DNA of 64,000 nucleotides from the NCBI RefSeq assembly GCF_050947875.1, contig NC_134571.1, forward strand, positions 226,186,024 through 226,250,023, in the 5' to 3' direction. Position 1 is the first letter of the stretch, and each line of letters starts with the position of its first letter. Source of the DNA: Dermacentor variabilis (Eukaryota > Arthropoda > Arachnida > Ixodida > Ixodidae). Made by a program: the position numbers and the translations under genes. This document shows, piece after piece, positions 19,141 to 29,552 of the stretch. The notes below the pieces were generated by a model, which was given only the letters and a program-made list of their open reading frames with translations, did no database searches and was not told the DNA's origin.

Positions 19141-19741
19141 CTATACGTGAGAATTAAAGATTGAGATGGATAGTACATAGGGACATTTGCAACAGCACGT
19201 AGAAACCTTTTTTTGTGGAACGTGAATATTATGTAGATTTTTTTCCGTGGATGCCCAATCTAAATAGCAGTAATTAAGTATCAGACAAAATAATGCACAA
19301 TAGTGTAGCATCATTTCCTTATGCGGCAGTAAATTAGCGTTTCGGCATGCGAGCCCAACTACTTGCGATAGCGTTTTTGTTCTTGTTCTATATGTGCATC
19401 CCAAGGCACGTTCTCGTGGAAGAAAACACCTAATACACGTGACAATTTCGTTCAGCAGGACATTCTCACTTTCATTTTTATGTTTGTATTTCTAGCATGC
19501 AATAAAACTGTCTTTGTTATTTGTATATTTATTTTAGATAGGCGTCTGTCCATTTTTTTTTTGCTCAGCTATAATTTCATTGGAATGTTGAATAACGTGG
19601 TTGATTTCTTTCGCTGACCAAAACACACTTGTGCCATCTGCATAAATGATAAATTTTATTGCTGGAGTTAAACGGATGATATCATTTATGTAAAGATTAA
19701 AAAGAAAAGGCCCCAAAATAATGTCTTATGGCGATGCTTAC
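19141..19741 (-). pseudogene. CR1-like LINE RT fragment
   Basis: The minus strand reads GPFLFNLYINDI and then IIYADGTSVFWSA, where the YADD catalytic box has Gly for its second Asp. Later it has KTLSQVVGLACRNANLLP and LILNYCYLDWAST of the thumb. Multiple stops separate the pieces, and both ends of the ORF are missing. It has the same general family appearance as the LINE at 1-597. Confidence 0.7.
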
Positions 19742-19829
19742 GTTTGTGAGCACAGGTGCACCGAATAAAAATTTAGCATCGTGATTTACCGTTTTGCTAC
19801 TGTGACTACCGTCATTACAACGTAACGAT
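19742..19829 (+). repeat. Gypsy LTR 3'-end remnant
   Basis: TTTGTGAGCACAGGTGCACCGAATAAAA...TTTTGCTACTGTGAC aligns with the end of the Gypsy-1 right LTR (TTTGTGGGCACAGGTTCGCCCAATAAAA...TATTGCTACTGTG) including the poly(A) signal. No coding part is attached, so it is probably a truncated solo LTR of a related family. Confidence 0.55.
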
Positions 19830-20127
19830 ATGTCGAAAGTGATGTCATCCTGGAGTTTGATTTGAAGCGGATAGGTCTTGCAAGCTCACCGGCTACAATT
19901 CGTAAAATACAATGGGCCGTAAAATAGTTATCGTTGTTTGCACGATTCTGCCATCGTAACGCGCAGTTATATTACCGGCCAAATATAAAACAAATAACTT
20001 GGTGCCGATTCCACTGCGCACGTCTAGTAACAAAACCCGAGTCGACACGTACCCTGTTCAAGCAACCTTATGGAACATACAAGGGCACACAATAAGATGG
20101 CGAGCTGGGCTTGTTGGGTGAGGCTCA

Positions 20128-20249
20128 TGTTTGAAATTTGATTGAAGCGCACACAAAAATGGGGAGCTCGACAGGACAGGCAAGCGCCGTCCTGTCCACC
20201 TCCCCATTTGCGTGCCCGTATTATGTGTGCTTCAATCAAATTTTAAACA
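20128..20249. repeat. Fold-back inverted repeat, about 120 bp
   Basis: TGTTTGAAATTTGATTGAAGC and its near-complement GCTTCAATCAAATTTTAAACA form the ends. Inside, AAATGGGGAG pairs with CTCCCCATTT and GACAGGAC with GTCCTGTC around a loop of about ten bases. Confidence 0.8.
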
Positions 20250-20878
20250 TCAAAGGCACATAGACACGCATACAGCTGAATTTTAGCAGCTAGTCGCTAT
20301 CGGAGACTGATGACACCGATGCTTTTTGTTGTCTGCCGAATGCGGAAAGCCATCCTCAATTCCATGTAATGCATTAGAAATGCCACACGTACAGCAAACT
20401 CGAATATGGTGACCATTAACGAAGCCTTAAAATAACATCCATTCGATGACAGTGTATCTAGCTACATTGCATTGGGCTTTTTTTTTTGTAGTAAGAATCT
20501 GTTTCGTTTTTGATTTTGAGTAGAATTACTTAAGATCGTAACGCCTTTGCAAATTTTAACACACGTTCTATTAAAAAACAAGGGGCGCGTTAGGAGCATG
20601 CAAACGCGGTGATTATGAAGTTATTTGTGATCCTATGTTGATAAGTTGAGCATGCGTTTCTATTTCTTGTGCTAGTAATGTCGGCCGCTTCGAATAATCC
20701 AGCTGAAGGACAGAAATTCTGCTCTCTGCCTCAGGCGATGCCTAACGATGCTCATACAACTTGAGGATGATCACCCCGTGCATGCGTGTGTCTAAATACA
20801 CAATATTCAGCAGCGTCGCCAGAATCCCAACAGTTTCGATGAGCCGTGAGCCGGCTTTCGCGACAAAGCCCGAACACG
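20250..20878. other. No recognisable feature
   Basis: Unassigned sequence without a coding frame of note. Confidence 0.5.
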
Positions 20879-20952
20879 ATCGAATTTCTCGATTTTCATT
20901 AGCTCATTTGCGCTAACTTCGAAAGCTAATCACTGTCGAGAAACTCGATCAT
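20879..20952. repeat. Imperfect inverted repeat
   Basis: GATCGAATTTCTCGATTTTC...TTAGCT and AGCTAATCACTGTCGAGAAACTCGATC pair at about 22 of 27 positions around a short loop. Confidence 0.65.
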
Positions 20953-21542
20953 AGCCGTATTCGAGCGCGATCGAAAATGCACCTTGTTACTCCTGCTTAA
21001 GCACCAAAAACAGAGAAACCGAGATGAACGGCACAGAAGTGAGCGAACGAAATCGGAGCTGGTAAACACGCCACGTTGTGTGGAAGGCTGCTGCAAGCTG
21101 TTATCGCGAACGCAGCCGCAGCGTGCGTCTGCCCATGTAGACGATGTGTGGGAACCACGCTACAGCAACCAAATGCACAGTTGCCACGCATTCTTACGTG
21201 CTTACGGTACAGCTAGTCCTACCGTCTAACCTCGCAATCCTACCTGCAGAGGACCACACGTCATGCCAACGAATGAGTCAGGCAGCACAACGGATTCAGT
21301 GCGTTCGTGAAGCAAGACTGATACCGGACTGCGGATGCAGTTCCAGTGACCAGTGTGGTCAGCAGTCTTCCATACTGCAGCGCGAATGGCGCTTCAGGAC
21401 CTGATGAAATTAGGTCTTCTGAGAAACTTCCTTATTCTCGAAGATTCCGCGCTACGACAACAAAGAAATCGCGGCTTTGATGATGATATGCACAGATGAG
21501 GAAAATGAGGTGCAAATAGTTTGCTCACGCTAATTTCCTACC
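20953..21542. other. No recognisable feature
   Basis: Overlapping ORFs on both strands (20984-21229, 21144-21404) show no motif. The stretch lies just beyond the 3' end of the Gypsy-2 integrase and may contain its decayed 3' end, but I see no LTR. Confidence 0.45.
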
Positions 21543-21559
21543 CTAGCGGAAGTGGCCAG

Positions 21560-22830
21560 CTTGGCCGCAGAAGTGTGCTACGAAACGCGCCGTACATAAG
21601 GTTTCAAACAAGACACGTGCATAATCTCGGTCCCGCGACACAACAACGGTCAAAGGAACTACAAAAAGGTGAAATGCGGTAATTAACAGGCTAAGTTCGT
21701 TACAGAATCCAGTAGGGTCCAAGAAAACCACTGTGAAATGTGTCACATAATCTGGGGACACGTGCAGGTGCCCGGCGTAGTAATTCGTCGCCAGGGCAGA
21801 AAAACGCACTTTGGCGAGTGGACTCGTAGTCGTGCTTGCGTGCATCTTGGGAGATGTCGGTGTTAATGCGAGCGAGGTAGGGGCAGTGGGTGAGGCGAGA
21901 AACGAATTCTTCGGAAAAAGCATTGCTGGTGAGGCAAGGGCCGAGCAGAAAGATGTATAGAGGGCGAAAGTTGCTGAGCGGCAGTAGGCAAGAAAGAATG
22001 GGGAAAAACTGTTGGTGCGTTGAGGTGCAGTGCTACAGGCAAAAGTAACAGACGGCAGGATTGCATCCCATTTTGTGTGGCCCGGGCGGATGCGTACATT
22101 GAGATCATGTCGGAGAGTGTACGATGAAAACGCTCGGTAAAGCCATTGGCCTGTGGGTGGAAATTGTCTTATGAACAGTGCTGGTTGCTCGTAGAACTTG
22201 GGCAAGAATGGAAGAGAGGAACACCTTGCCGCAGTCGCTGAGGAGAACGCGTGGTGCTTCATGGCGTAAAAAGATGCTTCGCAGGAAAAAGTCCGGAACT
22301 TCAGAAGCTGTATCAGAATGTATAGAAGCTTTCTCAGCATAACGAGTGAGATGATCAACAGCTTTCACGATCCAGCGATTACCGTTGGTGGACAGGGGAG
22401 GAGGCCCGTACAAGACTATTCCGACAACCTCTAAGGGAGAACAAGGGAGGGGTTGGATTGGCCCAGTGGTTGCAGGGCGTTTGTGGCGTTGACAAGGCTC
22501 GCAAGAGACGATATACTTGGCCACGGCGGAGGAGAGGCCAGGCCTAGAGAATCGGCTTCGGATCCAGTCGTACGTCTTGTGACATCCATGGTGCCCTGCC
22601 CTTGGATCGTCGTGAAAAGCTTGTAGAACGTCGCTTTGCAGAGAACTGCGAATGACGAACACCCACTTGTTGCCATCTGGGTAATAAATGTAGCGGCATA
22701 GGGTGCCGTTGCGCAACGGAAATTGGTCAAGTTGTCGACGGGAGTTTTCAGGCGAGGAGGAACCGCTAAGGCAGGCAAGAATTAACTGACAGTGCGGGTC
22801 TGCATGCTGGTGCGAAATAAGAACGCGATG
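21560..22830 (-). pseudogene. Gypsy-2 integrase
   Basis: The HHCC zinc finger is visible (AFHDDPRAGHHGCHKTYDWI, CEPCQRHK). In the core, VVGIVLYGPPPLSTNGNRW has Val where the first catalytic Asp should be. VLLSDCGKVF keeps the second Asp, and the Glu motif (NGFTER) is present only in another frame near 22130. TKWDAILPSVTFACSTA and SPFFLAYCRSATF follow. Further on, the remnant FLGPYWIL of the GPY/F module and a degraded terminus extend to about 21580. At least four frame changes are present. The protein is non-functional. Confidence 0.75.
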
Positions 22831-23427
22831 ACAGTCAGCGCCTTGATAGTCCAGTGTTGCTATTTGTAAAGGAGATGACGATGGCTCGCGAGACGGGCTA
22901 TATTGAGGAAGCTTGGGTGGCTGATGCGAGAGCAGAAGCGGGCGACGGGAGAGAGCGTCGGCGTCTTTTTTCCAGACCGGTGCTTTATGTCCAAGTGTTT
23001 CTCTTGTAAGCGAATCACCCAGCTCCCAAGACGACCAGATAAGTTCTTCAGCGAGGAGAGCCAGCACAACGCGTAATGGTCCTTAAGTACCGTGAAACCG
23101 CGGCTGTGTAAATACGGACGGCATTTTAGAACAGCCCAAACACCAGCGAGGCATTCCTCTTCAGTAGTCGTATATTTTTTCTTTACTGTGGACAGGAAAC
23201 GACTGGCATAGGCAATGACTCGCTCCCGAGAGTAATGGTCACGTTGTAATAAAACAGTGCCTAAGCCATGACCACTAGCTTCGGTTTGGACGATGGCAAG
23301 TGCAGCCGTGTCGAAATTGCATAATACTGGCTCGGACTCGAGCGCTCGCTTTAGAGCCTGCGCAAGCCTTTTTGACGATTTGGCCGTAGAAAGTTGAGGA
23401 CTGCGACAATCTTCTCCGGGTCCGGTC
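22831..23427 (-). pseudogene. Gypsy-2 RNase H
   Basis: The frame reads SKRLAQALKRALESEPVLC, ALAIVQTEASGHGLGTVLLQ (Asp of TDAS replaced by Glu), RVIAYASRFLSTVKKKYTTTEEECLAGVWAV and CRPYLHSRGFTVLKDHYALCWLSSL, all RNase H blocks of Gypsy pol. A frame change then leads to ADALSRRPL. The upstream connection to RT is interrupted by the inserted fragment. Confidence 0.75.
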
Positions 23428-23445
23428 AAATCCCTTTTTTACTAA
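23428..23445. repeat. 18-bp direct repeat, copy 1
   Basis: AAATCCCTTTTTTACTAA is identical to 24155-24172. It derives from the Gypsy-2 pol sequence and flanks the inserted Gypsy-1-type fragment like a target-site duplication. Confidence 0.85.
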
Positions 23446-24154
23446 CTGCTGATCATGTGGCCAAGGAACAGAAGCTCATTGTAAGCTAAGCGGCACTTTT
23501 CTGGCTTCAGAGTGAGCCCTGATGACTTGATGGCCTCTAGTACTGTCGCAAGCCGCCTAAGGTGATCGTAGAAATTTCCGGCGATGACGACGACGTCATC
23601 CAAGTAAACAAGACAGGTCTACCACTTCAATCCTGCTAACACCGTGTCCATGACGCACTGGAACATTGCAGGCGCCGAGCAAAGTCCGAATGGCATGACC
23701 TTGAACTCGTAGAGGCTGTCGGGCGTGATGAAGGCGGTCTTATCGCGATCTCTCTCGTTGACTTCTGTTGTCCGCTGTCTGTTGTCGTCGAGGCCACTTG
23801 AGGCTGCGTAGTTACTGCATAGTTGGTGTAGTTGGTATACTGCATAGTTGGTAACTCCTGCATAGTTGGTAGAGGTTGTGCGGTGGTTGAATTGTCAGTT
23901 CCGCATTTCGAGTGTCTTCTCGATACTGGTGGCCTCACGAAGGAGCTCTTCTACGGTTGTTAGTGGGCTTCGTATCATGGCGCCGAAAAGTTCTTCCTTC
24001 ACACCACGCATAAGTAGGTGGACTTTCTTCTCGGGCATATACGGGTCGGCGGGGCGGGACAGACGGTTCATTTCTTCCGTAAAGATGGCAACGTTCTTGT
24101 TAGGTAGCTGCACTCGGGTATCCAGCATAGCTTCCCCTTTTAAGTAAAGGCAGT
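23446..24154 (-). mobile_element. Gypsy-1-type gag-RT chimera inserted in Gypsy-2
   Basis: The minus strand begins with gag sequence (YLKGEAMLDTRVQLPNKNVA, LLMRGVKEELFGAMIRS, LLREATSIEKTLEMRN). After GQQKSTRE it switches directly into RT: DRDKTAFITPDSLYEF, PFGLCSAPAMFQCVMD and YLDDVVVIAGNF, ending at GHMIS. The RT portion is clearly the Gypsy-1 family (compare 4262-4580). Protease and the RT N-terminus are missing, and there are no LTRs. The 18-bp flanking repeat is far longer than the 4-6 bp made by Gypsy integrases. Confidence 0.75.
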
Positions 24155-24172
24155 AAATCCCTTTTTTACTAA
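24155..24172. repeat. 18-bp direct repeat, copy 2
   Basis: Identical to 23428-23445; see that entry. Confidence 0.85.
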
Positions 24173-25155
24173 GTGGCCTTGCTCGCGAAATGACGTTTCT
24201 TTGTGTTCCGTTGCAGCCCAGCCTTGGCAAGACAGGTTAAAATTTCATCAAGGCGCTCGAGATGTTGTAATAATGTTGAAGAAAAGACAACTATTTTGTC
24301 AAAATAGCATAAGCAGGTCTTCCATTTGAGACCACGTAAGACACTGTCTATCATGCGCTCCAACGTATGAGGCACGTTGCAGAGTCCGAATGGCGTCACG
24401 TTGAATTCATAGAGTCCGTCTGGAGTGGCAAATGCTGTTTTGTTCTTGTCAGGCTCGTACATTGGTATTTGCCAGTAGCGAGATCGAAGATCAAGACTGC
24501 AAAACTACTCAGCGCGATACAGCTAGCCCTACGCGTCATCAATTCGTGGCAGGGGATAAACGTCCTTGCGTGTGAGTTTGTTGAGGACGCGGTAGTCGAC
24601 GCAAGTGCGTACTGAGCCGTCCTTTTTGTGTACAAGGACCACTGCAGAAGACGAGGGACTTCAGGAAGGGCGTATCATATTCCGGTCAAGCATATCGCGC
24701 ACATTTTTTTTTCAGTGACCTTGCGCTCGGTAAGAGACACTTTATGGACGTCGGTGAACGATGCGGGAACCATCGGCCTGAATGCGATGAGTGGCGACGG
24801 GCGTTTTGCCGAGGACGGGTGTATGGACGTCGAACAAGGCACCGTGTTTTTTTAACAAATTGAGCAGATCTCGAGTCTGAGTAGGTGAAAGATGTGGGCA
24901 GATGAAACTTGTCAGAAGACAGCAAGAAGAGTCGAGAGGAGGTAAAGTTGATTCCGTCGTTACAACAGTCAAAAGAACGAGGACATCGGGCTTAGTATCA
25001 ACAGCGCATGCAATAGTTGATCCACAGGACAAAAATTGGGGATCGCGAGTAGTGTTCAATGCAGTAACCATCGCACACCCATCAGTGAAACGAAGAAGGC
25101 TGGGAGTGATCACGATTCCTAGAGATGAAATGCAGCCATACGGATGAATGAACAC
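24173..25155 (-). pseudogene. Gypsy-2 reverse transcriptase and N-terminal linker
   Basis: The frame opens with the pre-RT linker SPTQTRDLLNLLKKHGALFDV and GKTPVATHRIQADGSRIVHRRP. After frame changes come [10 protein letters not shown], the YWQI block, PDKNKTAFATPDGLYEFNV and GLKWKTCLCYFDKIVVFSS. The YLDD centre reads YFDK, so catalysis is lost. HLERLDEILTCLAKAGLQ and RHFASKA lead up to the insertion point, where the frame hits a stop created by the inserted repeat. Confidence 0.8.
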
Positions 25156-25199
25156 GTCGCAATGTGCAATCTCGGCGATGATTTATGAGGCCGAAGCAG

Positions 25200-25460
25200 T
25201 TAATCTGCGGCTGTTATGAAACCGCTGTGTGCGTGATCTGTATAATGACATTGCTGACTGCTGTCGGTCAGGGAAAGGAGGCGCTGGCGACAGCTGATAT
25301 ACGCGGAGGCCGATGGCAAGAAATCCCAGCCCAAAATAAGTTTCTGAGTGCACTCAGGTAGCACGGCAAATACTATGTGAGGACGCATGCACGGTGCGCG
25401 CACGCACGTTGACAACAGGGGAGACGCGCAATTCCGAAGGACTGAATATTGGCAAGTCAG
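25200..25460 (-). pseudogene. Gypsy-2 protease C-terminal remnant
   Basis: FAVLPECTQKLILGWDFL followed by YISCRQRLLSLTD is the C-terminal ILGxDFL block of a retropepsin. The DTG active site would lie at higher coordinates and is not seen. Confidence 0.7.
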
Positions 25461-27150
25461 TTAGGCCAGATTTTTTAAGTTTACCAAGATTAATTCAATT
25501 CAGCCTTATTCAACATATGCCAGATCTTTGAAGCACGGACAAAAAGCCTGAAAGGTTTCAAGTGTCGTGAGCCAATTATTGCCATTGCTATCCATATCGT
25601 TATAATTATTATTCTATTTATCATTATTATTATTAACCTTATTATGAGCATATGACTGTGAAAATGAGGACATCGGCCACAATTTTCTGTGGTTTACATC
25701 AAACTGTCAACTACTTACCATGCTTTCTCCCGACCAGGCGGGTTTCTGTCAACCCCTTGACTTCATCGTGATTTTCAGTTAAGTTACACATGTATGTGTG
25801 AAAAATTCCCGTCTTAACCGTTTCCGGGAATGTTTGACGAACCGGCAGTCGCTGTACCGTCCTATGGAAGAAACCCTTGACTAGAGGCAACCGCGCGCCT
25901 ACACCCGGGCACTGAAAGCATTCCATGCAAGCAAAGAGGAGGCGCAGTTGGCACTGCTGTCTACCGCTTTAAGCGAGCGGTAAACTACAAATAACAATGC
26001 CACTGACATGGAAAAAAGGAAATGAGTAAGCTAAAATGCAGTTTATTGATGGTGCTGACACGTCACAAGAGGAATACGGAAGTTTTAAGTGGGATCCTTC
26101 AGAAACTGAAGCTTTTCTTTTTCTCTTCGGTCTGTCACTTAGAATCTTCCGTTTCCGTTTCTTTTTTTGCGCTACAATACCATGTCGTTCAACAAACAAC
26201 ACAGGGAATAAACGACAATTTTGTTCATTCTTGGTGTTCACTGGATCGACAAGAGCTAAACAGAACGAGACCTGTACTGTTCTTGCAGAGGCGTATTATT
26301 TGGGCATTTCCTTGTGGATACCTGTAAAGCGTACCGATCGGGAGAAGGCGCGCCCCGCCCAGGGAACTCGGCGTAAGTACAGTCATCGCAGGGCTCCGAC
26401 GCAAGGTTACAATCACCTACCGCGGAACCGGCCAAACCACGCCCGCCGGAAATTTTACTGCCCGGCTTGATCGCTTACCTGGCCGTTTACTGCTCCTCAA
26501 TCCCGAGAAATCACGAGGGTAACGTAAATTTTCTGAAAACCCATGATAGAGAAACGAGGCAAGATCTGATAGCTGTGCCTCCCTGTAGATAATTTGCTAG
26601 GAACATAGATAAATTATGAAGTAGGAGCCCATCTATTTATGTTGTCTAATCAAGCTTCTAAATCGAGGGGACATTTCTTAGGTTTCTGGTATTCTTTAAG
26701 TCTCCTGTTTTAACGACTTTAGATATCTTTGTTGAAAATCTTGTAGACGCGATACTCCGCACATAAAAGACTCGTTTATGGCGCTTTGTTTGTGGCCGCG
26801 AATAGCTCATGCTGGGACTTGCCGTATCACGGTTGTTGTGTGCTCCCAAGCTCATTCCAACGAGAGTGGAGCACGAAAATTCATGCGCGCTTAACACACG
26901 ACGCTTGCTCAACACATTAGTGAGATGCGTCCCTTGTTTGCCGCTGTTCAGAACGCCACCCACCATTCATATACTTACAGTCCACACTTGACATATACAA
27001 AACCTGTACACTAAGGATCATAAAGGACGTCACTACTTGTATGAGTGCGACAAAACAACGTCAGCATGTCGTTATCAAGTGCGGGAATCTAAAAATTTCG
27101 TGTGGGGATATTGATAATTTAGCACCCTCCGCTAATTGCCTATATAGTAA
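25461..27150. other. No recognisable feature
   Basis: Unassigned sequence with short, overlapping ORFs on both strands (25711-25926, 25969-26241, 26036-26470, 26658-26966). None shows a known motif, signal or splice pattern. Confidence 0.45.
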
Positions 27151-27322
27151 CATCATAAGAAGCCAACAAACACTGATACCAATACAGGAACTTACCTGTG
27201 CTTTAGAAGTGAAATAAAGAAACGATAAGTTAATGGAAATAAAAATGAATGAAAAAACAACTAGCCGCAGGTGGGGAACGATCGCACAACCTTCGCATTT
27301 CGCGTGCGACGCTCTTCCCCCG
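27151..27322 (-). mobile_element. tRNA-derived SINE, head-to-head copy 1
   Basis: On the minus strand AAGAGCGTCGCACGCGAAATGCGAAGG and GTGCGATCGTTCCCCACCTGCGGC are the tRNA-like head. It is followed by TTTCATTC...TTCCATTAACTTATCGTTTCTTTATTTCACTTC and a TTTGTTGGCTTCTTATGATG end. Confidence 0.75.
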
Positions 27323-27375
27323 GGGTTCTACTAGGAAGCATAAATACCCAAGAAACTTGATGGGGAAACGGCATC

Positions 27376-27565
27376 GCGGTAGCTCAAGTGGTAGAGCATT
27401 GCACGCGAAATGCGATGGTTGTGGGATCGTTTCCCACCTGCGGCAAGTTGTTCTTTCATCCACGCTCATTTCCATCAATTTATTGTTTCTTTATTTCATT
27501 TATTAAGCACAATTTCCACCATGTTGCCCTTAGTGTCAGTGTTTGTTGGCTTCTGATTATATGAC
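27376..27565 (+). mobile_element. tRNA-derived SINE, head-to-head copy 2
   Basis: GCGGTAGCTCAAGTGGTAGAGCA is a good A box and GTGGGATCGTTTCCCACC a B-box-like end; CTGCGGCAAG and the same tail as copy 1 follow. The two tRNA heads face each other across about 50 bp. Confidence 0.8.
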
Positions 27566-27779
27566 TAATAAAAATAGGGCTCCTCGGTTAACCCCCTTTC
27601 TGCTCTTTTAACGAAAAAATGAGATGCGATAGATCGTTACTCCATGTGCCATTTTTGTTTTGTGTTCGCGTTCTCGATGCGAAATGCAATGTAGTTACAG
27701 CAACCATAGGCGGAAGGTTTTCATCATTCCGAGGGGGGGGATTGAGGCCCGACCAGGCTTCTGAACCCCGTCACATGCG

Positions 27780-27893
<114 letters not shown>

Positions 27894-28115
27894 TTCGGCT
27901 TTGGCACGGCCTTCGTCAGAATACACACAGATACAAGTGCGCACCCGCTTTTATGGGAGTGCGCACGTGGGCATAATGAGCAGCGCATGCACGTGTACAC
28001 TTGCAAATAATAACAGAAAAACTGCAGCACTAAGTATAACTTAAGCACGATAAATTATATGTATGAAATTTCATTATGGTATCACGATGATTGTACATTA
28101 AGTTACAGAATGATA

Positions 28116-28655
28116 TCAATTGAGACATGGCAAAACTAGGAGCAAATTGATTTGGCAAGGTTTGTCAATTCTGTACAAGAACATACACATCAAGATATGG
28201 CAGAAAGGCACGATATTTTTCCTACGCTCTCGCTGATACCAGATGACAGTATTAAATTTATGAATGAGAAAGGATTCTCGTACTTCTCCATCATGGTGCG
28301 ATTTGAAACCTGATTGTATTACTGTTACTTTGATGTTGTGAAACGTATGACCTGGCAGTCGAACATGTTTAGATAATGGAAGGTGTCGCAAGCTGTTAAC
28401 GTGTGCTTTGTGGTTGTTCAACCTGATGCGAAATGGCGTTTCGGTCTGACCCATACACTGCATATGACACACTGAACATTCAAGCAGATCGATGATGTCA
28501 GTACTGTCGCAAGTGAAGTCTCCGTTGATTTTAACAGAAAAATTGAATTCTGTGCTTCTAGCATTCTTTGATGCGGTCATATATGTACAAACTTTACAAC
28601 GGGGCTTATTGCAGGGATGACAACCAGCACGAGCAATTGCTTTAGTCTTGAACAT
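28116..28655 (-). pseudogene. PLE-1 GIY-YIG endonuclease
   Basis: The frame starts MFKTKAIARAGCHPCNKPRCKVC, the Cys motif that precedes the nuclease in PLEs. DIIDLLECSVCHMQCMGQTETPFRIRLNNH follows in the position of the GIY-YIG core: the first motif is degraded (IDLLEC), and YIGQ-type text reads CMGQ, so Tyr is Cys. LPLSKHVRLPGH, HDGEVRESFLIHKF (catalytic Glu region) and the end of the domain come next. The reading frame then runs past the normal end. The domain would nick target DNA. The Tyr substitution suggests it is inactive. Confidence 0.75.
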
Positions 28656-29326
28656 CTTACTAGGTCACGCAGATTCCTAGAGCGACGGTAGACCACTCTT
28701 CGTAATTCCGTAAACAATGTCTTTAAGACGGTCGCTCTGCGTCAGTAACTTATAGTGCTTCCTGAGAATGGTGCGACACATTGAGACTAGATGCAGAGTG
28801 TATCAGGATAAGGTTAGTTCGCGAAATGGGCGCCGATCGCGCTTATCCGTGCAGATCAGTTCTTTCCGGTCGAGACAGTCGGCCCGTTTAAGGGCATCGT
28901 CAATTATTTGTGAAGGGCATTTTTGTACGGTTAGTGCGTACGAACCTGGTTACAGTTGCGAGTGAATTCACTGTGGTCCGAACAAATTTTTTTGAACCGC
29001 ATAGCTTGGCTGTAGGGAATGCTCGTTTTGCTATGTTTGACATGGCTGTTTTTGAGATGCAGATATCGCTGTCGGTCAGTGGGCTTTCTGTAAAGATTTG
29101 TAGTTAACTTACCATTGCACAGAGATACTGAAACGTCAAGGAAGTTTATGCTGAGTGATGAATAGGAAAAGGAAATTGACGGTGCGGCGTTGTTAAAGTC
29201 AGTAATGAATGAAAGTAACGCAGCTTCACCACGGTGCCAAATTAGGAAAATGTCATTGATGAAGCTCTTGTAATAGAATGGTTTGAGGTCACGGGTAGCG
29301 AGGAAATTTTTTTCTAACATGCCCAT
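28656..29326 (-). pseudogene. PLE-1 reverse transcriptase C-terminal half
   Basis: SFINDIFLIWHRGEAALLSF contains motif C with Asn for the first Asp of FIDD. INFLDVSVSLCNGKLTTNLYRKPTDRQRYLH, HVKHSKTSIPYSQAMR and CSDHSEFTRNC are the conserved PLE RT thumb blocks. The frame changes near 28930, and the linker to the nuclease is recognisable only in pieces. Without motifs A and B it cannot be active. Confidence 0.8.
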
Positions 29327-29404
29327 AAGATGTTAGCATTAGCATATGCTAACAAATACGACGCACTAGAGTCTTTACAGAGTGCGATTATTTTTCTAGT
29401 CATG

Positions 29405-29552
29405 ATCTTAGATCCCGCTACTTCCAAATACCGGTGTCAGAGTCCGACGAGGAGAAAACGTCTTTAGCCACCCGAGATGGGCTATAGGACCATTGGTCTC
29501 TGCAATGCGCCAGCCACCTTCGAACGCATGATAGATAATGTCTTGCGCGGTT
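29405..29552 (+). pseudogene. Gypsy-3 RT, fragment left of the LINE insertion
   Basis: DLRSRYFQIPVSESDEEKTSLATRDG, then in another frame TIGLCNAPATFERMIDNVLRG, are Gypsy RT palm blocks just before the catalytic box. A short stretch (YEFxVMPF) is deleted. The frame is cut at 29552 by a LINE and continues at 32584 with LNWKTGLCYLDD. Confidence 0.75.
29540..29552. repeat. 13-bp target-site duplication, left copy
   Basis: GTCTTGCGCGGTT is identical to 32571-32583 and bounds the LINE-3 insertion within Gypsy-3. Confidence 0.85.

Larger units (their letters stand above)
21560..25460 (-). mobile_element. Gypsy-2, decayed Ty3/Gypsy pol
   Basis: On the minus strand the order is protease C-terminus, RT, RNase H, zinc finger, integrase core and integrase C-terminus, the standard Gypsy layout. 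No gag, protease active site or LTR is recognisable at either end. RT is split by a foreign Gypsy-1-type fragment (23446-24154). Numerous frameshifts and stops occur, so it is much older than Gypsy-1. Confidence 0.8.
27894..29335 (-). mobile_element. Penelope-like element PLE-1, 5' truncated
   Basis: Minus strand: RT from just before its catalytic motif C, a linker, a Cys-rich zinc motif, a GIY-YIG nuclease and a 3' UTR that ends ...GACGAAGGCCGTGCCAAAGCCGAAAATATATATGTG against the microsatellite. RT followed by GIY-YIG is diagnostic of Penelope-like elements. The 5' part of RT is missing. Confidence 0.8.

Noticed and set aside
27376..27450. A tRNA gene
   Set aside because: Good A box, but no anticodon arm or acceptor pairing; SINE tail follows and other copies exist in the window.
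29331..29354. Palindrome TGTTAGCAT...ATGCTAACA between PLE-1 and Gypsy-3
   Set aside because: Nine-base arms in AT-rich DNA are not unusual; no other copy or terminal role seen.
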